Both the position numbers and the translations under genes were made by a program. Under the pieces are notes generated by a model. That model was not told where the DNA came from. It saw only the letters and a program-made list of their open reading frames with translations, and did no database searches. DNA of 64,000 bases from Nannocystis sp. RBIL2 (GTDB lineage Bacteria > Myxococcota_A > Polyangia > Nannocystales > Nannocystaceae): assembly GCF_026626745.1 (NCBI RefSeq), contig NZ_JAPNJW010000002.1, positions 4,178,151 through 4,242,150 on the forward strand. The letters run 5' to 3'. Shown in pieces: positions 24,362 to 32,056 of this stretch (positions are counted from its first letter, which is position 1; each line of letters starts with the position of its first letter).

Positions 24362-24679
24362 GCGACATGGCCTCAGGGACAGCTCGATGCCGCCGGCGGC
24401 GTGGCCCCTGATCGCGGATCGACCTGCTTTAAAAAACATGTCCTCTGCGCCATGTATGTAGCCTGACGCGCGTGACTCGGGTCCTCCTGGCGTCCGGGGC
24501 AGGTCTCCGTATTGAGACCCGCAGCGAGTGTTTCACCGCAGCGCGAGAAATGATCGCAGCGCGCGCGAGGCCCGCGCAGCGGACGGGCTGTCGCGTTCCC
24601 CCGGCTTCGCGCGCTCGCCGGGGCGCTCGCGCGGCCTCGCCGGCGCGTCTCGGCTAGCATTCCGGCCCGCTCCGCGATC
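24362..24679. other. Intergenic region without recognised gene
   Basis: A 318-base gap. It contains an AT-rich island TTTAAAAAACATG near 24429, possibly promoter-associated, and an imperfect hairpin GGTCTC-N6-GAGACC at 24505-24522. Nothing else is supportable. Confidence 0.4.
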
Positions 24680-25165
24680 ATGCAGTCCCTCGCCCTCGCC
24701 CTCGCCCTGTTCCTCACCTCGACCGCCGCGCCCCAGGCCGCCGCTCCGCCGCCGGCCGCCCCGCCGGCCGCCACCATCGACGCCAAGACGCGCGCGGCGA
24801 TCGAGGCGGTCGCCTACGACTACCTCGACGGTCAGCTCGAGGGCGACCCGGCCCGCGTGGCGCGAGCGCTGCACCCCGACCTGGCCAAGCGCGCCGTCGT
24901 CGGGGCAGGGCCGACCTCGCGCGAGGTCTTCCCGCTGCGCCGCATGAGCGCCGACGAGCTCATCGAGCTGACCCGCCAGGGCGCCCTCAAGACGCCCAAG
25001 GAGCAGTGGAACCGCTCGGTGCGCGTGCTCGACGTGACCGGCACCGCCGCAGTCGTGCGCGTCGAGACCCCGTGGTTCGTCGACTACTTCCACATGGGCC
25101 GCTTCGGCGAGCGCTGGCTGATCGTCAACGCCCTGTGGTTCAATAAACCGCAGCAGCCCGGCTGA
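24680..25165 (+). CDS. Secreted NTF2-like / lumazine-binding-like protein
   Basis: A 161-residue protein with a signal peptide (SLALALALFLTSTAAPQAAA) and an Ala/Pro linker. A cone-like domain follows: AIEAVAYDYLDGQLEGDPAR, ALHPDLAKR and WFVDYFHMGRFGERWLIVNALW. This matches the putative lumazine-binding branch of the NTF2-like superfamily. It is probably periplasmic; the ligand is unknown. Confidence 0.8.
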   Translation: MQSLALALALFLTSTAAPQAAAPPPAAPPAATIDAKTRAAIEAVAYDYLDGQLEGDPARVARALHPDLAKRAVVGAGPTSREVFPLRRMSADELIELTRQGALKTPKEQWNRSVRVLDVTGTAAVVRVETPWFVDYFHMGRFGERWLIVNALWFNKPQQPG

Positions 25166-25228
25166 TGCACCGGCGCGAGCGCGGATCGTCGACGCCTCAT
25201 GGTTCGACGAGCTGCAGACCGCGGCCGG

Positions 25229-26092
25229 TCACGTCTCCTTGGGCAGGTCCGGCCGCGCGCCCCACTCGTTCCACGAGCCGTCATAGAGGCGCGCGTCGGC
25301 GTGCCCGAGCACCTGCAGCACCAACCAGGTCAAGCTCGCGCGCATGCCGGACTTGCAGTAGACGACGACGGTCTCGCGCTCGAGGGCGCGAGCGTACAGC
25401 TCGCGCAGCGCCGGCAGCTCCTCGAGGCGACCGTCGTCGGTCACCGCGGACTGCCACGGCACGTGCCAGGCGCCGGGGATCCGTCCGGCCTTCCACTCGT
25501 CGTCGCTGCGCACGTCGAGCAGCAAGACCGCGGGGTCCTGCAAGTGCGCGGCGATCCACGCCGCATCGACGCCGAGCCGGCGCTGCTCCTCGCCGAGCCG
25601 CGGCCCCTCCCCGACGACGACCTTCGACACCTCGCTCGTCTGCGTCCCACCGGCCGCGACCCACGCCGCGTGACCGCCGTCGAGCACGCGGACCTTGTCG
25701 GCGGCGTGGCCGAACCACCGCAGCGTCCACACCACCCGGGCCGCCGGCGGGCTCGCGCGCTCGTCGACGACCACCACCTCGTCGCCGAGCTCGACCCCGA
25801 GGCCCGCCATCGCGGCCTCGATCGCCGCCCGCGGCGCCAGCTGTTCCGGCACCCCGTCGACCTCGGCCCGCAGCTGCTTGACGTCGAGGTGCAGCGCGCC
25901 GGGGATGTGCCCGCCGGCGTAAGCCTCGGCGGGCCGGACATCGACGACGACGCGCCGCGGATCGGCCGGCGCTCGCAGCAATGCGTCTACCGCCACCATA
26001 CCGACAGGCTCGCGCGACGCCTCGCCCGCCGCCACCTCGGGCCGGCACCCGCCAGCGACGCACAACCACGCGATCGACCACGCACGCATCAT
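25229..26092 (-). CDS. Lipoprotein sulfurtransferase, tandem rhodanese
   Basis: A 287-residue protein with a lipoprotein signal (WLCVAGGC, Cys16) and two rhodanese domains (about 30-145 and 165-280). The second carries the active loop CKSGMRAS with Cys246, a CxxGxR-type loop rather than the CRKGVT of classic rhodanese, so the sulfur acceptor may differ. The first domain lacks the Cys, as usual. It transfers sulfane sulfur, here outside the cytoplasm. Confidence 0.92.
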   Translation of the reverse strand: MMRAWSIAWLCVAGGCRPEVAAGEASREPVGMVAVDALLRAPADPRRVVVDVRPAEAYAGGHIPGALHLDVKQLRAEVDGVPEQLAPRAAIEAAMAGLGVELGDEVVVVDERASPPAARVVWTLRWFGHAADKVRVLDGGHAAWVAAGGTQTSEVSKVVVGEGPRLGEEQRRLGVDAAWIAAHLQDPAVLLLDVRSDDEWKAGRIPGAWHVPWQSAVTDDGRLEELPALRELYARALERETVVVYCKSGMRASLTWLVLQVLGHADARLYDGSWNEWGARPDLPKET

Positions 26093-26348
26093 CGCATCAC
26101 CTCATCATCCTCCGGTCGAGCCGACGCTCCTCCGCGCCGCGAGAGCTCGACCAGCCCGTCGCCCTTCGCCGGCTCGACCCAACTCGAGCTCGAGCCAGCC
26201 GACGCCGCTGCGAGCGGCGCAGCCGAGCTCTGATTCTCGAGGGCTCGCAAGCACCGGCTCATTGTAGCGCAACGAGCCCCGCCGCACGCCCGGGCCGGCC
26301 TCGCTGCCGGCGCGCCCACGACGAGGCGGAGCGCCGACCGAGCTGAGC

Positions 26349-27617
26349 CTACTTCGCGCGCGCGGGCTTCTTCGCGGCGACCGCCTTCTTCGGGGCCGAA
26401 GTTTTCTTCGCAGCCGAAGCCTTCTTCGCTGCCTTCTTCGCTGCAGGCGCCTTCTTCGCCGCCTTCTTCGCTGCAGGTGCCTTCTTCGCCGCCTTCTTCG
26501 CTGCAGGCGCCTTCTTCGCCGCCTTCTTCGCTGCAGGCGCCTTCTTCGCTGCCTTCTTCCCAGCAGAAGGCTTCTTCCCAGCCGAAGCCTTCTTCGCGGG
26601 CTTCTTCTCCCCGACAGCAACCCTCTTCGCGCCGGAGAGCGCCTTGCCTTGCGCGAGATTCAGGGCTTGCTCGTGGGCGACGAGGTATTGCTTGGCGGAG
26701 ACCTTGCGCGCGTGCGCGTAGGCCTTCTCGAGGATGGGAGCGGCGTCGCTGCCGAGCGCCTCCACGATGTCGAAGGCGTAGTCGCCGAGCCGGAGCAAGC
26801 CGTTGGACGCGGCCCGCTCGGCGATCGCCGCAGCGCGCCGAGCGTCGGGCGCCGCCGCCATGAGGATCTCGGCTCCGCCCCACCCGGACCTCCCCACCGC
26901 CTTCATCAGGCGATCGATCTGCTCGGCCGCCAGCGAGGTGTTCCGCGAGAGCACGAACGTGAGCATGGCGCGCCGCCACCAGTGGCCCCCCTCGTCGGAC
27001 CCCTCGTACGCCGTCTTGCCGGCGGGCACACCGTCGAGCAGATCCTCGCAGGACGCACAGGCCTTGGCCAGCTCCGCCTCGCTCATCGTCGACACCCGAC
27101 AGCGCAGCGCCCACCAGAGGGGCTCCATCTCCCGGGCCAGGTCCCACGGACCTCGGGCATTCTCCGTCTCCGGTTCGCCGACCTCGTCGATTTCGAGAGC
27201 TGCCACGGCGCCGTCGAGGCCCAGCGTCCTGATGACGTAAAACAACGGCTGCGACGACAGCACGTCGACGGCGAAGCGGAAGCCGCCGACCTCGGTCCAG
27301 AGCGCCACCAGAGCACGCGCGATCGCCCAGTTCTCCCACGCCTCCCAGTTCGTGTTGGGCGGCCTGAAGACCAGCGTCGCGCGGAGCACCTCCTCGGGGA
27401 TCGTCAGCCGCTTCGGAGGCTTTGCCTGCTTCAGCGATTTGGCCACCGCTGCTGCAATGGCGGACGCGTTTCCCTTCAGCTTCGGAAGCTTCACCTCGCC
27501 AAGGCGGGACCACGCCTCGGCCAGGTTCGGCGCGGCGTCGTCCGGCTCGGCCTCATGGGCGCTGCGCCACCCGTGAAGCTTGCGTCGTTCGTTGCTGTTC
27601 CACCCAATGGCGCTCAT
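26349..27617 (-). CDS. Protein with histone-H1-like Lys/Ala tail
   Basis: A 422-residue protein. Residues 1-310 are a helical domain of unknown family, with TNWEAWENWAIARALVALWT and SEAELAKACASCEDLLDG. The last about 100 residues are KKAAKKAPAA repeats like those of histone H1 and bacterial Hc1/AlgP tails, which bind DNA. The tail is encoded by about 30-bp tandem repeats between roughly 26380 and 26590. It may be a chromatin-associated protein; the N-terminal part gives no enzymatic clue. Confidence 0.75.
   Translation of the reverse strand: MSAIGWNSNERRKLHGWRSAHEAEPDDAAPNLAEAWSRLGEVKLPKLKGNASAIAAAVAKSLKQAKPPKRLTIPEEVLRATLVFRPPNTNWEAWENWAIARALVALWTEVGGFRFAVDVLSSQPLFYVIRTLGLDGAVAALEIDEVGEPETENARGPWDLAREMEPLWWALRCRVSTMSEAELAKACASCEDLLDGVPAGKTAYEGSDEGGHWWRRAMLTFVLSRNTSLAAEQIDRLMKAVGRSGWGGAEILMAAAPDARRAAAIAERAASNGLLRLGDYAFDIVEALGSDAAPILEKAYAHARKVSAKQYLVAHEQALNLAQGKALSGAKRVAVGEKKPAKKASAGKKPSAGKKAAKKAPAAKKAAKKAPAAKKAAKKAPAAKKAAKKAPAAKKAAKKASAAKKTSAPKKAVAAKKPARAK
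26380..26590 (-). repeat. 30-bp tandem repeats encoding the Lys/Ala tail
   Basis: The unit GCCTTCTTCGCTGCAGGCGC plus CTTCTTCGCC (read on the plus strand) recurs about five times with few changes, coding KKAAKKAPAA in reverse. Copy number could vary between strains by slippage. Confidence 0.85.
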
Positions 27618-27635
27618 TGCGTCGCCTGTAACTCA

Positions 27636-27740
27636 GGCAGCTGGAACTGTCCAGCGCAGCCTTGGCCTGCCCGGCGTAGGAGTTCTCCTCATGGGCGATC
27701 GGGGTCGAGTACCCGATCGACGAGTGGCGAGGCCGCCTCC
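27636..27740 (-). pseudogene. Remnant of an IS3-family transposase C-terminus
   Basis: Read on the minus strand, this stretch gives RPRHSSIGYSTPIAHEENSY. That matches the end of IS3-type DDE transposases (RRHSSIGYxSPxxFE). No upstream transposase sequence or inverted repeats were found, so only a scar is left. It sits in the 325-base gap 27618-27942, otherwise without a recognised gene. Confidence 0.5.
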
Positions 27741-27942
27741 CGGAACGTCCTGCCGTAGCGCCCAGGTAGCGCCCGCGACAGAGGCCGCAAATGACAACAG
27801 CCCGATCGGCATACCGCCAGCACCGGCAGCCTTCACCCGGGCGACGAATCCGTCGACAAACGCGTTTCGAAGGGTCGAGTGGCCGAGGGCACGCGCCGTC
27901 CCGGCGCGCTCGCGTCGGACGACGCGGGCGCCGCTCCTGCGA

Positions 27943-28839
27943 TCAGCCGCCACCGATCGGCGGGACCGGGGTCCACGCGAGGCCCCAGCCGAACGAGGGC
28001 TCGATGTACGAGCAGCCGGTGGTCTCGCAACCGCCCCACTCCACCGAGAGCCGGCCGCGGTAGCGCGCGCCCGCGAGGCTGGAGGCGTAGAAAGTATAGA
28101 CATTGTTGTACGTGCTGGCGTCGAGGAGCCACGCCTCGCCGGCGACGTTCGACCACGTCCCGCTGACGAGCTTCTGGATCGTCAGGGTCTTGTCGTCGTA
28201 GGCGCCGCTGCCCTGATGGGCCACGCAGGCGCCGATCCACGTCTGCGAGTTGTTGGTCGAGCCGGGGGCGAAGTACAGCGCCGCGGGCAGGTCCTCCTGC
28301 GTGTAGAAATCGGTGGCGTCGTGGGCGCTGAGCGGGCCCAGGTCGCCCGACCACTGCGAGTCCCAGCTCAGGACGTTGCAATAGCCGGAGAGGTCGTGAT
28401 AGCCCTCCTCGTTGAGATTCGGCGGGGCCAGCGACTCGGTCGGGCCGATCTTGAGCGGCCGCGGCGACAGCTCGGCGACCTGCTCGTGATGGAGCTGAAG
28501 GCGCGTCAGCGCGGCCGGGTCGTGGCCGCGGGCAGCCACGTAGAGCTCGAGCGGGGTCGCATCTTCGGCCCTGGCCTTCGCCAGCGCGGACGGGCGACCG
28601 GCGGGCCGGCCCTCCATCACGGCGACGTCGCCGTCGCCGAGGTCGATGAAGGTGAGCGACGCGCCGTCGTCCCCCTCGAGCGTCTCGATCACCGAGCCCA
28701 CCACCGCCTCGGACTCCGGCAAGTCGTCGCCGAACACCACGAGGCTGAGCGCGGGTGAGGCTTCGGGCGTACACGCAGGCAGCGCCAGGGCGAGGGCCAT
28801 GAGATGCATGGTTCGCGAGATCATCGTCTTCGTCAGCAT
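27943..28839 (-). CDS. Hypothetical lipoprotein
   Basis: A 298-residue protein. The start at 28839 gives MLTKTMISRTMHLMALALALPAC, a lipoprotein signal with LPAC (an ATG at 28851 is also possible). The N-terminal half is an unknown domain. The C-terminal half has YCNVLSWDSQWSGDLGPLSA and several Cys and Trp with beta-rich character, suggesting an extracellular binding domain. It was not assigned to a family. Confidence 0.7.
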   Translation of the reverse strand: MLTKTMISRTMHLMALALALPACTPEASPALSLVVFGDDLPESEAVVGSVIETLEGDDGASLTFIDLGDGDVAVMEGRPAGRPSALAKARAEDATPLELYVAARGHDPAALTRLQLHHEQVAELSPRPLKIGPTESLAPPNLNEEGYHDLSGYCNVLSWDSQWSGDLGPLSAHDATDFYTQEDLPAALYFAPGSTNNSQTWIGACVAHQGSGAYDDKTLTIQKLVSGTWSNVAGEAWLLDASTYNNVYTFYASSLAGARYRGRLSVEWGGCETTGCSYIEPSFGWGLAWTPVPPIGGG

Positions 28840-29244
28840 TCGTCCGTCCATTCTCGAAGTTGTCGAGGTCGCGCGCGCAGCTCGCCCGCGCGGTCGACGG
28901 CGCATCAAGCAATCGATGTACCCGCGAATTTTCGTGGAGAATTGCGACGTGTACCGCTCGCACCGCCTGGCGTCGCGCCGGCTGCCCCATGGGGCCCCAT
29001 GGGGCAGCCGCGGGGCGGCTGACAGGACCGTTGGTCGGCAGTACCCACCTGCGCGGTCAGCTCGTCGAGCATGCGCTGCGGCGGCGGTGCGCTGCGCGCG
29101 CGTTTCATCACGGCGCGAGCATGACACGCCGGGCGAGCGTGAAGGCCACGTCGGCGCCGCTGCGTGCGCCGCCGGAAAGCGGTACATCGGCGTGCGCGCG
29201 GAGCTCGGTGTCGTCGAGGTCGAGAGGCCGCGAGCAGCGCTACG
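28840..29244. other. Intergenic region carrying a long palindrome
   Basis: A 405-base gap between two leftward lipoprotein genes. Apart from the palindrome at 28979-29010 and a GAATTTTCGTGGAGAATTG stretch near 28926, nothing was recognised. It must hold the promoter of the downstream lipoprotein gene. Confidence 0.45.
28979..29010. repeat. Perfect 32-bp palindrome
   Basis: The half-site is CGGCTGCCCCATGGGG and the second half is its exact reverse complement, with no loop. This is far longer than expected by chance. It could extrude as a cruciform, end transcription of the lipoprotein gene to its right, or be a mobile palindromic element; its CATG content links it to 13381-13402 and 50759-50784. 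Confidence 0.9.
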
Positions 29245-30396
29245 TCACCCCGACGCCCCCAGCAGTTGCTGCCCGAGCGCCTCCGGGCAGCGCCACACAT
29301 CCGCCACCGGCTCGTATGTACATACCGTCGTGCGCGCGCTCGATCGCGGCGCGGCCGGCGGCTGATCGTCCGCCGCGATGTCCGTGAGCCGGCTGGTCTC
29401 GCGCAGCTGCAGGTCCGCGTGCCCGTCGCCGTCGACATCGCGGGCCAGCCACACCGTCTCCGCCATCGACTCGCTGCCCCCGACATCCTCCGCGCGCATC
29501 ACGTGCCGACGCGTCGCCGAGAACTGCACGTGCAGATCGGCCGCCTCGAGGATGAACCCGACCTCGCCGCCCTCGTGTTCCATCGCCTGGTCGTGCTGCG
29601 GCCGCTCGACCGGCACGATCACCGTCAGCTCCGAGCGCCCGTCACCGTCGACGTCGTACACCTTGAACTTGTGGGGCACATCGTCGACCCGCATCGACCC
29701 GTCGAACAGCCGCCTCCGCCCCAGCACCGCGCCGTCGCGCACGCGGGCGACCTCCCACGCGAACACCTCGCGCCCCGCCGCCGACCACATCACATACGGA
29801 TCGGCGATCGCCCCCGCGAGGCACACGCTGAGCTCCCCCGGCTCCGCGTCGCACGCGTCCAGCCGCGCCTCCAACCCCGCCAGCGCCGCCTCGAGCCGCC
29901 CCGCTCGCCGCTCCTGCGCCTGCCATGCCCGCGCCCCGTACCAGCGCAGCAACACCAGCTCCTCGCGCCCGACCGCCCGTCGATCGACCACCTCGACCAC
30001 CTCCGCGTCTTCCCCTGCGAGCACCCGGCTCAGCGCCTCGAGCTCCACCGCCGACCCACCGGTCGTCGCGCCATCCTTCCCCGCCGCCTCGCGGACCTCC
30101 GACCCGACATCCTTACTCACAACAACCTCCCTCCCGGGTCCGACATTCTTGCCCGCGACAACCTCCTCCGTCCCGACATCCTTTCCACCCATCACTTCCG
30201 CGGCGCCATCCTTCGCCGCCCCCACCGTCCCCGCGGCCCGATCCGCCGCCACCGACGCGACCTCCCCGGCCGGCCCAGCCACGACCTCCGCACCCCCATC
30301 ACTCGCTCGCCCACCGGTTCCCTCGCGAACCGTACAACCCATCGCACCGCTCAGCGCGACGATCCACCCGAACGCGCGAGATCTCGGGATCGACAT
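29245..30396 (-). CDS. Lipoprotein with EF-hand-like calcium loops
   Basis: A 383-residue protein with lipobox SGAMGC. Residues about 25-115 are a low-complexity linker with repeated GKDVG/GKNVG units. The C-terminal part carries two VCBS-type DxDxDG loops (DVDGDGRSELTV and DVDGDGHADLQL), usually calcium-binding. A helical stretch (WQAQERRAGRLEAALAGLEA) lies between. Likely surface-exposed; function unknown. Confidence 0.75.
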   Translation of the reverse strand: MSIPRSRAFGWIVALSGAMGCTVREGTGGRASDGGAEVVAGPAGEVASVAADRAAGTVGAAKDGAAEVMGGKDVGTEEVVAGKNVGPGREVVVSKDVGSEVREAAGKDGATTGGSAVELEALSRVLAGEDAEVVEVVDRRAVGREELVLLRWYGARAWQAQERRAGRLEAALAGLEARLDACDAEPGELSVCLAGAIADPYVMWSAAGREVFAWEVARVRDGAVLGRRRLFDGSMRVDDVPHKFKVYDVDGDGRSELTVIVPVERPQHDQAMEHEGGEVGFILEAADLHVQFSATRRHVMRAEDVGGSESMAETVWLARDVDGDGHADLQLRETSRLTDIAADDQPPAAPRSSARTTVCTYEPVADVWRCPEALGQQLLGASG

Positions 30397-30504
30397 GCGG
30401 CCCAGTCAGCCACGCTCTCCCCGCCGCGTCAACCAGACCGCCCGCGCGCGACTACCCGCTCTGGAACAAGACACCGGCCCATGCGAAGGCCTACATCGTT
30501 GGCT

Positions 30505-31425
30505 TCAAGGCGGCACGCAGATACCGACCTGATTGCCGAAGATGGTCTGGGCGAGGAAGTCGAAGCATTCGCCACCGTCCGGGCACACGGCGCCGTCCTG
30601 GAGGTTGCAGAGGGGGGCGCAGCAGAACGTGTCGGCGCAGTCCGGCGCGAACGGGGCCGACACGCAGATCTGGCCGGCGCCGCACAGATCCTCGGGCGTG
30701 GAGCCGCACGGCGTGCCCACGGGGAGCGGCTCCGGATCGACGCACGAGGCGTTCAGGTCGCCCTCGAACCAGATGAAGCCGCACGCGGTGCCCTCCGGGC
30801 AGGGCGCGTGGTTGAAGGGGTTGCAGAGCGGGCCGTCGCAGCCCGGCTGACACCCGCCCTCGGGAAAGTCGCACACCTCGCCGTCATCGACGATACCATC
30901 GCCGCACATCGGCACCACGCAGCCGCGGTCCGTGCAGCGCTCGCCGGCGGGGCAATCGGCCGTCTCCTCGCATTCGAAGCACTTGGGCTCGTCGGGGAAG
31001 AGCTCGTGCTGCTGGCCGAGCCCGGCCGCGCAGGCGTCGATGCACTGCTGCATCGATTCAGGTGTGCCTTGCCAGCACGTGCCCGTCGGGCCGAAGCCCT
31101 CCTGCGCCTGCGGCAGCTGCTCGGGCGCGGTGACGGCGAGGCAATCGAGGTAGGCGTCGCACACCTCGCGGGTCGGCTCGGCGCCGCCAGTGCTCGTCGG
31201 TTCGGCGGCCGTGTCGGTGGCCGTGTCGGCGGCCGTGTCGGTGGCCGTGGTGGTGGCAGTGTCCGGGGCCGTGGTGGCAGCCGACGGATCGCTTTGCGGC
31301 CCGCTCATGCTCAGGGTCGCTCCGACCGAATCGAGCGGGTCGGTGTTGGACCCGCACGCGAGCAAGGAGAGGGCGAGCGTCCAGCCGCACATGTCGCGGC
31401 GCCGAACATCGGAGCGTGGGATCAT
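30505..31425 (-). CDS. Cysteine-rich lipoprotein
   Basis: A 306-residue protein starting at 31425 (MIPRSDVRRRD, then CGWTLALSLLAC as lipobox); 31392 is an alternative start. A Thr/Ala/Asp linker of 12-bp DNA repeats (31195-31270) follows. The rest holds more than 25 Cys in EGF-like and DKxx-like spacings, such as CGDGIVDDGEVCD, a motif common in myxobacterial surface proteins. Likely disulfide-stabilised at the cell surface. Confidence 0.78.
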   Translation of the reverse strand: MIPRSDVRRRDMCGWTLALSLLACGSNTDPLDSVGATLSMSGPQSDPSAATTAPDTATTTATDTAADTATDTAAEPTSTGGAEPTREVCDAYLDCLAVTAPEQLPQAQEGFGPTGTCWQGTPESMQQCIDACAAGLGQQHELFPDEPKCFECEETADCPAGERCTDRGCVVPMCGDGIVDDGEVCDFPEGGCQPGCDGPLCNPFNHAPCPEGTACGFIWFEGDLNASCVDPEPLPVGTPCGSTPEDLCGAGQICVSAPFAPDCADTFCCAPLCNLQDGAVCPDGGECFDFLAQTIFGNQVGICVPP

Positions 31426-31548
31426 CACGGCCTGATTACCAACGAAGGCGCGTGAAGAACAAGCCCGCGGGACCCGCGCGGCCGAGGGGCCAGCGAGGCA
31501 AGTCGGACTCCGGCGAGCGGCGCGACGCATGTCGGTCGCGGCCCCGGC

Positions 31549-31915
31549 TCAGCCCGGCGGGCGCGGGCACTTGCCAGTACCCGAAGCGCGGTTGTTGTCG
31601 ACCCGGCACTCGTGCCACGCGTGCATCGGCATCGCGTCGTCGACCACCACCCACACCACCGAGCTGCCGTCGACCACCCCGGGCGGCGGGTTCGGCAGCT
31701 CGAGCACCACCTCCTCGGCCTCGGCGGGGTACAGCACCTTGGTCGTCACCCCCATCCCGAGCGCCACCCCGCCGTTGTCCGGGTCGCCCTCGTAGAAGTA
31801 CACCGGCACCCCGACCGGCACGGAAGCCGCGCCGATGTTGCGCACGCGGGCCGTCAGCCCGTACGCCTCCGGCGCGCACTGCAGGCGCAGATCGACGATC
31901 AGGTCGGGCGCCGCG
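31549..31915 (-). pseudogene. Cassette copy A: C-terminal domain of an FG-GAP lipoprotein
   Basis: Minus-strand translation gives APDLIVDLRLQCAPEAYGL through to CPRPPG and stop, nearly identical to the C-terminal CARDB-like domain of the lipoprotein at 39378-41748. The match ends abruptly at about 31915. Upstream sequence is unrelated and offers no signal peptide, so this is a 3' gene fragment. The frame is intact within the copy. It borders the low-GC glycosyltransferase gene. Confidence 0.82.
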
Positions 31916-32056
31916 CCCGGCGGCGACGTCGCACCGCCCACCGATCCCAGGCCGGTGAGAGGTCGGCGACGATCGTGGCATGCGATCGAGCTGCTCTCGC
32001 CAGCCGCATCGTCTGCCCGCGTCCCTTCGCTCTCGCGTGCCAGATGCGAAGGTCGG

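Noticed and set aside
24505-24522. GGTCTC-N6-GAGACC hairpin as a terminator
   Set aside because: Six-base stem with no following T-run, and not placed at a gene end.
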